A stretch of 64,000 nt of DNA, from positions 62,001 to 126,000 of the forward strand of contig NZ_JARXHY010000015.1 of assembly GCF_031127815.1 (NCBI RefSeq), written 5' to 3'. The translations under genes were made by a program, and so were the position numbers. This stretch comes from Pelagicoccus sp. SDUM812003. GTDB lineage: Bacteria > Verrucomicrobiota > Verrucomicrobiia > Opitutales > Opitutaceae. Below the pieces are notes generated by a model. The model did not search any database. It was not told where the DNA came from and was given only the letters and a program-made list of their open reading frames with translations. Every line of letters starts with the position of its first letter. Position 1 is the first letter of the stretch. Shown in pieces: positions 38,967 through 47,471 of the stretch.

Positions 38967-41597
38967 ATGGCTCGCGAAAAGAAGCTCACCCCCATGATGC
39001 AGCAGTACTTCGAGGTAAAAAAAGGCCTCCCTGCGAATACCTTGCTGCTCTTCCGACTGGGGGACTTCTACGAGATGTTTCACGAGGACGCCGAAGTCGG
39101 CGCCCAAGTCCTGGGCATCACCCTGACCAAGCGCAGCGACTACAAGATGGCGGGCATCCCTTTCCACGCCGCGGAGCAATACATCGGCAAAGTTCTTAAA
39201 GCGGGCATGAAGGTCGCTATCTGCGATCAGGTGGAAACGCCCAAGGCGGGCAAACTGGTCAAACGGGCCCTGACCCGTATCCTAACTCCGGGTACAACGA
39301 TCGAGGACAACCAGCTCGACTCGCAGCGAAACCACTTTCTCGCCGCCCTCGAGTACGACAAGGCTGGCTTCTCCCTGGCGTGGATCGACCTCTCCACTGG
39401 CGAATTCACCATCGCTCACGATCCCAAGCCGGACGACCTGCTTCCAGTACTCGTCTCCATCGACCCGGCGGAACTGCTGCTCATCGAAGGCAGCCAGGAA
39501 AACTGGCAGAAGAACTCTCACCACAATCCGGTATACGAAGAGCTGATACATTTCGCCAACAGCCGAGCCACCAGCGAGCTGCCAGGATTCCAGTTCGATA
39601 GCGACGCCGGAGCCCAGTCGGTGATGGAAACCTTGGGCGTTATCAACCTGGAGGGCTTCGGTATCGACAAGAAACACGATGCCCTCGGCTGCGCCGGAGC
39701 CCTGCTCCACTACGCCACGGAAACCCTTTGCGCCAAGCCGGAGAACCTGTCCTCGATCCATGAATACAGCGCGAAGGAATCGCTGCTGATCGATCCCGCG
39801 ACCCTGCGAAATCTCGAGATCTTCAAATCGACACGCGGCCTGCGTGAAGGCTCGCTCATCGATGCCATCAACGGCTGCAAAACCGCCGCTGGCTCCCGCA
39901 GACTGGAAAAGTGGCTCATAGCTCCGGAACGCGACATCGATGAGCTCAATCGACGACTCGACTGCGTCGACGCCCTCTACGCCAATCCCATGGCGACCAC
40001 CGAACTGCAGGACAAGCTCAAGTCCGTGCGGGATATCAAACGCATCCTCTCGCGCATGCAGAACCGCCTGCGCAATCCGCGCGAGCTTGGCGGCGTGCGC
40101 GACACCCTGGCCCAAATCCCCGTACTGCGCCAGCTCATCGAAGAAGCCACCCCAGAGGGGGCGACCTCAATGGTGGCAGCCGACGTCCCGGCGGGAGCAA
40201 ACGATGCAGGATCACCCCCCACCCACTCCCTTCTCGCCCTCCGCGACGCCCTCCACCCGCTGCCCGCCTTGGCGGAGCTACTGGATCGAGCTCTCAAGGA
40301 GGAGCTTCCCTCCAAGCTCGACGATGGCGGATACATCGCCAAAGGCTACGACCCCGAACTGGACCGTATGCTCTCGCTCACTACAGACAACAAAGTCTGG
40401 TTGGCGGAACTCGAGTCCAGCGAACGCGCCCGCACTGGCATCAAGAACCTGAAGGTGAAGTACAATGGCGCCTTCGGCTACTTCATCGAGGTCACCAAAT
40501 CCAATCTCTCGCTTGTACCCGAAGAGTACATACGCAAGCAAACCACCGTGAACGCGGAGCGCTTCATCACCGAAGACCTCAAAGCGAAAGAAAAGGAGAT
40601 CTTTCACGCCGAAGAAAATTCCAAGCGGCGCGAGGAGGAGCTTTTCCTCGGACTGATCGAGGCGGTCCTGGAGGAAAGTCACGCCCTCACCGAAACCGCC
40701 GACGCGCTGGCCGAACTTGACGTCTATTGCGGCTGGTCGGAAATCGCCCGTCGCTGGGACTACTGCCGCCCCTCGCTGCACGATTCCGATCGCATCGACA
40801 TTTCCCAAGGTCGTCACCCCGTGGTCGAGCAGATGCTGCGCAAAGATTCCTCCGGCCTCGCAGGCAGTCACGCCTTCGTGCCGAACAACATAGACATCAG
40901 CGCATCCGAAAATCAAATACACCTCATCACCGGCCCCAACATGGCGGGCAAGTCCACCTTCATTCGCCAGGTCGCCCTCATCACCCTCATGGCCCAGATC
41001 GGCTGCTTCGTGCCAGCCGCTGAAGCTAACATCGGTCTGGTGGACCGCATCTTCTCCCGCGTCGGCGCCAGCGACGACCTCGCTCGAGGAAACTCCACCT
41101 TCATGGTGGAGATGAACGAGACCGCCAACATCCTCAACAACGCCACCGAGCGCAGTCTGATCATTCTCGACGAGATCGGACGCGGCACCTCCACCTACGA
41201 CGGGCTCTCCATCGCTTGGTCGGTCATCGAGCACCTGCACCGCGACCCCGATAGCGGACCCAAAACCCTTTTCGCCACCCACTACCAAGAGCTCACCCAG
41301 CTCGACAAGCATCTCGATCGTCTGGAAAACTACAGCGTGGCGGTCAAGGAGTGGAACGACGAGATCGTCTTCGTGCGCCAGGTGGTCAAAGGGGCCGCCG
41401 ATCGCAGCTACGGCATCCAAGTGGCCCGCCTGGCTGGATTGCCCGCTCCCGTCATCGATCGGGCCAAGGAAATACTGGAAAAACTGGAATCCGAGGACGC
41501 CACCGTCACCGTGTCCGCTCCCGCCAAAGCCCCGGTCGCCAAACCGCGCAAGAAGATCAAGGTCGCCAAGGACGAGAACCAACTCGGCCTCTTCTAG
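38967..41597 (+). CDS. mutS: DNA mismatch repair ATPase MutS
   Basis: Recognises base mismatches and small loops and starts methyl-independent or MutL-driven repair. Start chosen at 38967 (MAREKKLTPMMQQYFEVKKG), where MutS homology begins. The 876-aa protein has mismatch domain I with the Phe-x-Glu wedge in RLGDFYEMFHEDA (about residues 30-42), the connector, lever and clamp domains, and the ATPase domain: Walker A GPNMAGKST (about 656), Walker B LIILDEIGRGTSTYDG and FATHYQELTQL. It ends with the conserved tail DENQLGLF. There is a low-complexity insertion near 395-412 (AGANDAGSPPTHS). mutL is not in the window. Confidence 0.97.
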   Translation: MAREKKLTPMMQQYFEVKKGLPANTLLLFRLGDFYEMFHEDAEVGAQVLGITLTKRSDYKMAGIPFHAAEQYIGKVLKAGMKVAICDQVETPKAGKLVKRALTRILTPGTTIEDNQLDSQRNHFLAALEYDKAGFSLAWIDLSTGEFTIAHDPKPDDLLPVLVSIDPAELLLIEGSQENWQKNSHHNPVYEELIHFANSRATSELPGFQFDSDAGAQSVMETLGVINLEGFGIDKKHDALGCAGALLHYATETLCAKPENLSSIHEYSAKESLLIDPATLRNLEIFKSTRGLREGSLIDAINGCKTAAGSRRLEKWLIAPERDIDELNRRLDCVDALYANPMATTELQDKLKSVRDIKRILSRMQNRLRNPRELGGVRDTLAQIPVLRQLIEEATPEGATSMVAADVPAGANDAGSPPTHSLLALRDALHPLPALAELLDRALKEELPSKLDDGGYIAKGYDPELDRMLSLTTDNKVWLAELESSERARTGIKNLKVKYNGAFGYFIEVTKSNLSLVPEEYIRKQTTVNAERFITEDLKAKEKEIFHAEENSKRREEELFLGLIEAVLEESHALTETADALAELDVYCGWSEIARRWDYCRPSLHDSDRIDISQGRHPVVEQMLRKDSSGLAGSHAFVPNNIDISASENQIHLITGPNMAGKSTFIRQVALITLMAQIGCFVPAAEANIGLVDRIFSRVGASDDLARGNSTFMVEMNETANILNNATERSLIILDEIGRGTSTYDGLSIAWSVIEHLHRDPDSGPKTLFATHYQELTQLDKHLDRLENYSVAVKEWNDEIVFVRQVVKGAADRSYGIQVARLAGLPAPVIDRAKEILEKLESEDATVTVSAPAKAPVAKPRKKIKVAKDENQLGLF

Positions 41598-41598
41598 C

Positions 41599-41621
41599 TG
41601 GTGGAGCGGGACCTCCGGGCA
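41599..41621. repeat. 23-nt dispersed repeat, copy 1
   Basis: A 23-base motif beginning TGGTGGAGCGGGACC and ending in CCGGGCA starts two bases after the mutS stop. The copy at 54738-54760 differs at a single base. Both are in noncoding DNA. The motif contains the short inverted repeat GGAG/CTCC, so it may be part of a dispersed palindromic repeat family. Confidence 0.55.
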
Positions 41622-41769
41622 CGCTCCCTCCTTCCTCCCCTCCAGAAAAGCTCCCGTTGCCCAGCGGATCAGTTTTCCTTCAACCGACTTGCGATATGCG
41701 CATAGGAATTGAATTAGACCACCTAAACGTATAACATCCATAAATTAGCCAAACTAATCCGTTTCCGCC

Positions 41770-42078
41770 ATGCGAAGTTTCGCGCAGGAAGCCTCCGACG
41801 CTACCGCTTCGCCTCCAGCGAGCGACCGCCTCGTTTTCCGTCCGATCGAAAACACCCAACTCCATACTCCTATGCTGAAGGAAAGAACTCTGGAGATCCC
41901 CTGTAAGATCATGAATCAGGATGTGAGATTGTCCCTCGCGTGCTACGAAGACGAAAACACTTCCTTTCATAGCCCCAGCATGCTCAGCAGCTGCGACTGC
42001 TCCCGCCAGTGCGGCGTGAAGACCGAAAGCTGTCTGCGCTGGGAACGCTGCGCCTTCTACGGCGCCACCTTCGAGTAG
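41770..42078 (+). CDS. Small Cys-rich protein of unknown function
   Basis: Not recognised. A 102-aa frame; residues 35 onward (MLKERTLEIPCKIMNQDVRL) look more protein-like than the Ser/Ala-rich beginning, so the real start may be the ATG at 41872. The C-terminal part has eight Cys within about 55 residues (PCK, ACY, CDC, RQCG, ESC, RCAF), a density that suggests a small metal-binding or disulfide-rich fold. There is no signal peptide. A long hairpin with a T run follows 22 bases after the stop, which supports a transcribed plus-strand unit here. Confidence 0.45.
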   Translation: MRSFAQEASDATASPPASDRLVFRPIENTQLHTPMLKERTLEIPCKIMNQDVRLSLACYEDENTSFHSPSMLSSCDCSRQCGVKTESCLRWERCAFYGATFE

Positions 42079-42100
42079 CCGTACCTCAGTCCGGTTCGCC

Positions 42101-42176
42101 ACGAGGCGACACCTTGTCAAGAGTCCCTTCGCCAACCACGAGACGACTCCCTGCAAGGTGTTGCCTCGTCGCTTTT
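42101..42176 (+). terminator. Long inverted repeat ending in a T run
   Basis: A 16-bp stem with one wobble pair (42101-42116 against 42154-42169; the left arm starts ACGAGGCGACACC) encloses a 37-base loop with its own inner GAGTC/GACTC pairing. GTCGC and five T follow (42172-42176). It lies just after the small Cys-rich gene, so it works as a terminator candidate. Its length is unusual for a simple terminator and could also mark a small mobile palindromic element. Confidence 0.6.
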
Positions 42177-42339
42177 TCAGCCCCTTCCCAAGCCCTCCGT
42201 ATCCGGCCCGCGCGCGCCATCCGAGTTTCCTCATTTTTCGTACGGAAACTCTAATTCTAGGGTCTGCTAAGATCCCTTGCGATCGAGCTCCTTCGTTCCA
42301 AACGCCCGTAAACACTTCGACCACTCCCAATCAAACGAC

Positions 42340-43500
42340 ATGACACCCCTGCTCTCGCGCCTGACCGCGCTGCTCGCGATTTCCCTCGGCGCTTCGTGCC
42401 TCGCCAACGATTCCGCTATGACAGACGCTCATTCCCCAATCAGTTCTGCAGATTCAACGATTTCCCCAGAAACGGAAGCCCTCCTGCGGAACCTCCACCG
42501 CATCGGCTGGGATCCTGATAAAATCATGTTCGGGCAGGAGTTTCCGCTGAGCTATTCGCGCAGCATGACCGGCATCACCGATGCCACCACTTCCGATGTC
42601 AAAGACGTGGTGGGCGACCATCCAGGCGTGCATGGCTCGGACTTCCATTTCCTGATCGACAAGGATCCCCACGAACGCGTGGCCCACAAAATCGCCGCCA
42701 AAGCAGCCTACGATGCCGGAGCCCTCGTGACCTTCGACTACCACTGGCTGGGCAAGTACGGCGGCACCCACGAGTGGCACAAAAGAGACGCCGAAATCCT
42801 CTACAACGTCGTGCGCGACGACGATTCCGCGGGCGACGTCACCTGGTTCTACCACAGCCTCGATCAGGTGCTGAAGGTGGTGAACGAAGACCTGCAGTTC
42901 CCCATCGTTTTCCGTCCTTTCCACGAAATGAACGGCAAGTGGTTCTGGTGGGGCAGCAAGCTCAAAGGCGGACCGGAAACCTACAAGCAAGCCTACCGGA
43001 TTCTCGTCGACTACCTGTCGGAGAGAACTGAATACATGCTGTTTTCCTGGTCGCCCGACAAGGCCCTCGCCCTCGACTGCTACCCCGGCGACGACTACGT
43101 GGACATCATCGGCCTCGATGGCTACGGCCAAGGAAACGAACACGTGCCCTGGTACACCGTGGAGCAGATGGTCGACCTGCTGGAACAGATGACCGATTTC
43201 GCCGCCGAGCGCGGAAAGGTGGTCGCCCTGACGGAAACTGGCTACGACACCCAGGGCGACATCGCCTATCATACCGAACAGCCGGACTGGTGGACGCGCA
43301 GCGTGCTCGAGCCGATCCTGGCTAGCGAAAAAGCCCGTCGCATCGCCTGGGTCCTCACCTGGATCAACTCCGACTGGTCCGGTCCCTACGCCCCTACCGC
43401 CAACTCCCCCCAAGCGTCCCAAGAAGCCTTCCGAGCCTTCCATGCCCACCCGGTCACCCTCTTCCAAAACGAAGTCGCCCAAGAAAACCTCTACCGCTAG
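42340..43500 (+). CDS. GH26 glycoside hydrolase, probable beta-mannanase, copy 1
   Basis: Exported endo-acting glycosidase, probably cleaving beta-1,4-mannan. Start chosen at 42340 (MTPLLSRLTALLAISLGASC), giving a signal peptide; the frame back to 42277 is not needed. A Cys in GASCLAND could be a lipidation site, although the residue at -3 is Gly. The 386-aa protein is one GH26 domain: the acid/base Glu196 is in RPFHEMNGKWFWWG and the nucleophile Glu299 in VALTETGYD. The aromatic cluster around WFWWG is typical of the family. A second copy follows directly. Mannanase is favoured because HEMNG followed by WFWWG is common in that subgroup, but other GH26 activities are possible. Confidence 0.9.
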   Translation: MTPLLSRLTALLAISLGASCLANDSAMTDAHSPISSADSTISPETEALLRNLHRIGWDPDKIMFGQEFPLSYSRSMTGITDATTSDVKDVVGDHPGVHGSDFHFLIDKDPHERVAHKIAAKAAYDAGALVTFDYHWLGKYGGTHEWHKRDAEILYNVVRDDDSAGDVTWFYHSLDQVLKVVNEDLQFPIVFRPFHEMNGKWFWWGSKLKGGPETYKQAYRILVDYLSERTEYMLFSWSPDKALALDCYPGDDYVDIIGLDGYGQGNEHVPWYTVEQMVDLLEQMTDFAAERGKVVALTETGYDTQGDIAYHTEQPDWWTRSVLEPILASEKARRIAWVLTWINSDWSGPYAPTANSPQASQEAFRAFHAHPVTLFQNEVAQENLYR

Positions 43501-43523
43501 CGCCCCGCCCACGCGCAGAACTC

Positions 43524-43562
43524 GCGCAACTCTTCCTTGCAACGTTGCAAAAAAGAGTTCGC
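43524..43562. promoter_or_regulatory. Palindromic element between the GH26 genes
   Basis: Centre TTGCAACGTTGCAA (43537-43550) is a perfect 14-bp palindrome with a central CG, as in LacI-family operators. Outer arms AACTCTT (43528-43534) and AAGAGTT (43553-43559) extend the symmetry. It is 24 bases past the first GH26 stop and about 90 bases before the second GH26 start. A related element is at 56250-56285. It may be an operator or a member of a dispersed palindrome family. Confidence 0.5.
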
Positions 43563-43649
43563 AACACTGGGACTCATCGTCGCCCGCGCCGGGAGCGGGG
43601 GCGTCTCGTCGTTTGCAAATTTCTCATTCGTTTCCAAGCTTACGTTTCG

Positions 43650-44789
43650 ATGCTTCGTTTTCCTACCCTCCTGATCCCGTTCGCGGCGCTTTTCTTCGCA
43701 GCCTGCTCCCAATCGGAACGCTCCGATGATTCTCGGGCGACCCCGCCCAGACCCGTCGACCCTACGCTCAGCGAGGAGACGCGCGCCTTGTTTCGCAACC
43801 TCCACCGCATCGGCTGGGACCCGGACAAGATCATTTTCGGGCAGGAGTTTCCACTCACCTTCAACCGTGCCCAGTCCTTCAATACAGACATCGAGCAGTC
43901 CGACTGCAAGGACCTCGTAGGCGACCATCCCGGCGTGCATGGCTCGGACTTTCACTTCCTGATGCCGCACAACGTAGCGGAAAAGCCCTACCATATCGCC
44001 GCGGTGAAAAAGGCGTATCGCGAAGGGGCGATCATCACTTTCGACTTTCACTGGAGCGGCAAATACGGCGGCGACTACCACTACACCGAACGCGACGGAG
44101 AACTGCTCTACAATGTCACGCGCGGCGACGATTCAGAGGGCGACGTCACCTGGTTCTACCAAACGCTCGATCAGGTGCTGGCCATGATCAACCACGACAT
44201 CGGCGTGCCGATCGTATTTCGCCCTTTTCATGAGATGAACGGAGACTGGTTCTGGTGGGGCCGCAATCTCAAGGGTGGGCCGGAGACCTATCGTCGCGCC
44301 TACCAGCTTCTGGTCGACTACATTCGGGACCGCAGCGAGCTCGTCCTCTTTTGCTGGTCGCCGGACAAGGGCTTGGCTGCGGAGTACTATCCAGGAAATG
44401 AATACGTCGATATCATCGGCATGGACATCTACGACACCGGCTCTGTGGAATGGGCCAGCGTCGAGCAGATGGTGGGCTGGCTGGAGGACGCGGTCGACTT
44501 CGCGCTCGAAAACGGCAAGGTCGCCGCGTTCACCGAAACCGGAAATCGCGTGGACTATCCAGAGGGGAAACCCGATTGGTGGATGCGGCAAACATTGGAG
44601 CCCATCCTTGCCAGCGAAAAGGCCCGCCACATCGCCTGGATGCTCACTTGGATAAACGCGCCCTGGTCCAAGGCTTACGTGCCAGCAAGCGATTCGCCGC
44701 ACGAAGCCAAGGAATCGTTTCGAAGCTTCTACGAACACCCCGTCACCCTCTTTCAATCCGAAGTCGCCGCGGAGCTCGTCTATCAGTAG
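43650..44789 (+). CDS. GH26 glycoside hydrolase, probable beta-mannanase, copy 2 (lipoprotein)
   Basis: Second GH26 enzyme, duplicated from the copy at 42340-43500: both share LHRIGWDPDKI, GQEFPL, GDHPGVHGSDFHFL, KYGG and GDVTWFY in the same order. Start chosen at 43650 (MLRFPTLLIPFAALFFAACS), which gives a strong lipobox FAAC, so the mature enzyme is probably anchored to a membrane. The 379-aa protein has the acid/base Glu195 in RPFHEMNGDWFWWG and the nucleophile Glu296 in AAFTETGNR. The two copies differ mainly near the substrate-binding loops and in anchoring, which suggests division between secreted and surface-bound activity. It ends 33 bases from a convergent GspF-like gene. Confidence 0.9.
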   Translation: MLRFPTLLIPFAALFFAACSQSERSDDSRATPPRPVDPTLSEETRALFRNLHRIGWDPDKIIFGQEFPLTFNRAQSFNTDIEQSDCKDLVGDHPGVHGSDFHFLMPHNVAEKPYHIAAVKKAYREGAIITFDFHWSGKYGGDYHYTERDGELLYNVTRGDDSEGDVTWFYQTLDQVLAMINHDIGVPIVFRPFHEMNGDWFWWGRNLKGGPETYRRAYQLLVDYIRDRSELVLFCWSPDKGLAAEYYPGNEYVDIIGMDIYDTGSVEWASVEQMVGWLEDAVDFALENGKVAAFTETGNRVDYPEGKPDWWMRQTLEPILASEKARHIAWMLTWINAPWSKAYVPASDSPHEAKESFRSFYEHPVTLFQSEVAAELVYQ

Positions 44790-44822
44790 TCGCTTCCCCT
44801 CGCCCGGACCCCGAAGCTCGAT

Positions 44823-45779
44823 CTACACCGACATGTCCAGAAGGCTCTGATAGTAGGCGCTGAAAAACTGGATCACGTGATAGCCGACGTAGGCGAATAT
44901 GGCGGCTACGAAAAGCTTCGGATAAATCGCGATCGCCAAGCCGAGACGACGCTTCGCGTCCTGAAAAAAGCGCTGCCCCGCAGCGTCCAGATTTCGATCC
45001 AGCTGACCGGTCATCTCTCCGCTTCGATAGAGTTCCAACAAGGCGTTTTCGGACTTGCCCGAGAACTTTCGTATGCCTTCGCTGGCGGGCGCTCCCGATC
45101 GGATCGCCTCCAACGCCGACTGGCCCAGCCTAGCAACATGCGGGTGGTCCGCCGCGAGCGTCGCGGACTCCCACGCCCGCTCGGCGCTCACTCCGGAAGC
45201 GAGCGACTGACCCAACACTTCGCACAAGGTGCCCAAGGCCCACTTCTTGCGAAAGCCCGCAAACAAGGGCGCCAGCCGAGCCAGCGCGCGCAAAAGAGAG
45301 GGAGCGTAGCGGGCCAAGCTCAGCAAAAAAAGAAACCCGAGCCAAAACGGAACGATCACCATTCCAGCGGAAACGAGGAAGCGAAGATCGTCTCCATCCA
45401 CCAAATACGGGAGCGAGAAAACGACCGCTGCCAAATGGAGCAAAATCGCCGGATAAACCAAGGTCATCCAAATCTTGCGCTTGATTTTGGCCCGATCCAC
45501 TCGCGACTTGGCCAAGCGCCGCAATACCCGCGGCAAATTGCCGGAGGATTCCGCGGCTTGCAGCATGGCGAACTCCGACACACGGATACGCAGGCCGCTT
45601 TCGTCGATGGCGCGAGTGAGCAGTTTCCCGGAGCGCAGAGCCTTGGTGATTCGCGCATTCACTCCGCCCGGCAAATCGCTGGCCAAGGTAAGGGCATTCG
45701 CGTAGTTCAGGCCGGTTTCAAGCCCTTGGGCGACCTGCTCGAACCAGTCCGCCATTCTCATGTCGGAGACACGAGCCAT
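44823..45779 (-). CDS. Type II secretion/pilus F-family inner-membrane protein
   Basis: Polytopic inner-membrane platform protein of the GspF/PilC family. Start chosen at 45779 (MARVSDMRMADWF), five bases after the stop of the NAD kinase gene; an upstream in-frame start at 45815 would overlap it. The 318-aa protein has two F-domain helical bundles. The first begins WFEQVAQGLETGLNYANAL and is followed by transmembrane helices (VYPAILLHLAAVVFSLPYL and AGMVIVPFWLGFLFLLSLA). The second contains LCEVLGQSLASGVSAERAWE and ends with a helix (FVAAIFAYVGYHVIQFF). It stands alone without GspE or pseudopilin genes and follows housekeeping genes, so the system it serves is encoded elsewhere or it acts as an orphan. 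Confidence 0.82.
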   Translation of the reverse strand: MARVSDMRMADWFEQVAQGLETGLNYANALTLASDLPGGVNARITKALRSGKLLTRAIDESGLRIRVSEFAMLQAAESSGNLPRVLRRLAKSRVDRAKIKRKIWMTLVYPAILLHLAAVVFSLPYLVDGDDLRFLVSAGMVIVPFWLGFLFLLSLARYAPSLLRALARLAPLFAGFRKKWALGTLCEVLGQSLASGVSAERAWESATLAADHPHVARLGQSALEAIRSGAPASEGIRKFSGKSENALLELYRSGEMTGQLDRNLDAAGQRFFQDAKRRLGLAIAIYPKLFVAAIFAYVGYHVIQFFSAYYQSLLDMSV

Positions 45780-45784
45780 GCGAC

Positions 45785-46645
45785 CTAGACTTCTCCAGCG
45801 TATCCACCGCTCCACTTCAACTTACGGCGAACCACGTTGAAATGGCTGTAGTCCAGCTTTTGAGCGATATGTAGTTGACGCTTAGATACGGATATATCGA
45901 TCGAGGTGTCTTCCAGAATGTTCAGGTTTCGCTGACCATCCACCGCGACCAGCAACCGCTGATCCGGCTGGGCGTTTTCCACTCGCATGGTCACGTCGCT
46001 GGGGAAGATGATGGATCGGTTGCTCAAGGTATGCGGACAGATCGGAGTCAGCGAGATGGCCTTCATATCCGGGTGCACCAGCGGACCGCCCGCGGAGAGC
46101 GTGTAGGCGGTCGATCCGGTGGGCGTGCTGAAAATCAAACCGTCGCAAACATAGGTGGTCACGAACTCCTCGTTGCAGAAGACTTTGACATGCACCAGAC
46201 GGCTGGAGTCGGCGGCCTTGATCACCACGTCGTTGAGAGCGATGTCGGAATGGCTCTCGTGGACGCTGCATTCCAGCATGGCCCGGCTCTGCAGCTTAAA
46301 CTCCCCCTCGAGCACGGAGGGAAACAGCTCCTCCACCTCCTCGGCGGTGTAAGTGGTCAGAAATCCGAGCGTACCGCGGTTCACCCCGATCATGGTGAGC
46401 TGACACCGGGTCGCCTCCGCTGCGGCGCTGAGGAAAGTGCCATCTCCTCCGACCACGCAGCAGGCGTCCATGCCATCCATGCTGCCCGAGGGTACGGGGA
46501 AGTCCTTGATCACGCGGCACTCGATCCCCCGCCCTTCCGCACTCTTCACCAGACGGGAGACCAGGGAAACGGAGTCGTTTTTTCCTCCGTTCACTACAAA
46601 TGCCAGACGCTTGATCGGGTTCATCTCCTTAGAGCCATGTTCCAT
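45785..46645 (-). CDS. nadK: NAD kinase
   Basis: Phosphorylates NAD to NADP. The 286-aa protein has the ATP/NAD-kinase signature VVGGDGTFLSAAAEA (GGDG motif), NRGTLGFLTTY, and the C-terminal SSRLVHVKVF, DGLIFSTPTGSTAYTLSAGG and VHPDMKAISLTPICPHTLSN blocks. Two starts are possible: ATG at 46645, used here, and ATG at 46624, which begins MNPIKRLAFVVNGG. Neither has an ideally spaced ribosome binding site. It follows tlyA on the same strand by 27 bases, an arrangement common in bacteria where nadK and tlyA are linked. No irregularity is seen. Confidence 0.95.
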   Translation of the reverse strand: MEHGSKEMNPIKRLAFVVNGGKNDSVSLVSRLVKSAEGRGIECRVIKDFPVPSGSMDGMDACCVVGGDGTFLSAAAEATRCQLTMIGVNRGTLGFLTTYTAEEVEELFPSVLEGEFKLQSRAMLECSVHESHSDIALNDVVIKAADSSRLVHVKVFCNEEFVTTYVCDGLIFSTPTGSTAYTLSAGGPLVHPDMKAISLTPICPHTLSNRSIIFPSDVTMRVENAQPDQRLLVAVDGQRNLNILEDTSIDISVSKRQLHIAQKLDYSHFNVVRRKLKWSGGYAGEV

Positions 46646-46672
46646 TCCGCCGTACGATTCAACCGCTAAACG

Positions 46673-47434
46673 TCATTCGCTGCTCGAACGGCGCTTGAGA
46701 CCAATCAGAAACTCCACATTCCCATCGCCGCCTTTGATAGGCGAAACCATCTCCCCTACCAGCTCCGCTCCGGGAAGCTCGCCCAGAGCGAAATCCTTGA
46801 CGTCCCGCAAAGCCTTCTCCCTGGCCTTCTCGTCCTTGATCACGCCGCGAAACTTGTCGGCGATCTCCTTTCCGACTTCGAACTGCGGCTTCACCAGAGC
46901 GATCAAGACACCGCCCTCTCCCAAGAAAGGCCATACCGCAGGCAGCACCGTCTTGAGGGAAATAAAGGACAAATCCATCACCACTCGCTCGTAGCTCGGG
47001 CGCGGCAAAATATCGGCGGAAAGGTAGCGAGCGTTGGTCTTCTCCAAATTGGTCACTCGCGGATCCTCCCGCAGTTTGCAGTGGAGCTGACCGTATCCAA
47101 CATCCACGCACGTCGCTCCGACCGCTCCGTGCTGCAGGGCGCAATCCGAAAAGCCGCCTGTGCAGGCCCCGATGTCCAGCACCTGGCAGCCTTCGAAGTC
47201 CAGTCCGAAGGTTTCGATCCAGCCGAGCAGCTTCTCCGCCCCGCGTCCCACAAATCGCTGCGAGGCTTCCACTTCCAGCTCGATATCCTCTTCGTACTTG
47301 GCCCCTGCTTTGGTCAGACGCTCCGTCCCCCGGCGCACCTTGCCGGTCATGATCAATGCCTTCGCCTCGCTTCGCGAGCCAGCAAGCCCGCGCTCCAGCA
47401 CAATCTCATCGAGTCTCTTTTTCTTGGCGCCCAT
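46673..47434 (-). CDS. tlyA: TlyA-family rRNA 2'-O-methyltransferase
   Basis: Methylates ribose 2'-OH of cytidines in 16S/23S rRNA in the characterised family; older annotations call it hemolysin A. The 253-aa protein has an N-terminal S4 RNA-binding domain (about 5-62: RLDEIVLERGLAGSRSEAKA) and an FtsJ-like methyltransferase domain with the S-adenosylmethionine motif LDIGACTGGFSDCALQHGA and VVMDLSFISLKTVLP. A Lys of VKPQFEVG completes the usual catalytic Lys-Asp-Lys-Glu set. The start MGAKKKRLDEIV fits family members. It lies between ribF and nadK on the minus strand. Confidence 0.93.
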   Translation of the reverse strand: MGAKKKRLDEIVLERGLAGSRSEAKALIMTGKVRRGTERLTKAGAKYEEDIELEVEASQRFVGRGAEKLLGWIETFGLDFEGCQVLDIGACTGGFSDCALQHGAVGATCVDVGYGQLHCKLREDPRVTNLEKTNARYLSADILPRPSYERVVMDLSFISLKTVLPAVWPFLGEGGVLIALVKPQFEVGKEIADKFRGVIKDEKAREKALRDVKDFALGELPGAELVGEMVSPIKGGDGNVEFLIGLKRRSSSE

Positions 47435-47471
47435 CGCTCATCTGGCAGGCGCGACCTCGCGTCGCGACTTT

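Noticed and set aside
40278-41741. 487-aa minus-strand open frame
   Set aside because: Antisense to mutS; no family features.
42454-43542. 362-aa minus-strand open frame
   Set aside because: Antisense to the first GH26 gene; no domain.
45785-46645. Hemolysin/virulence reading of the tlyA-nadK region
   Set aside because: TlyA here has the S4 plus FtsJ methyltransferase form and sits with housekeeping genes, so an rRNA methyltransferase role is far more likely.
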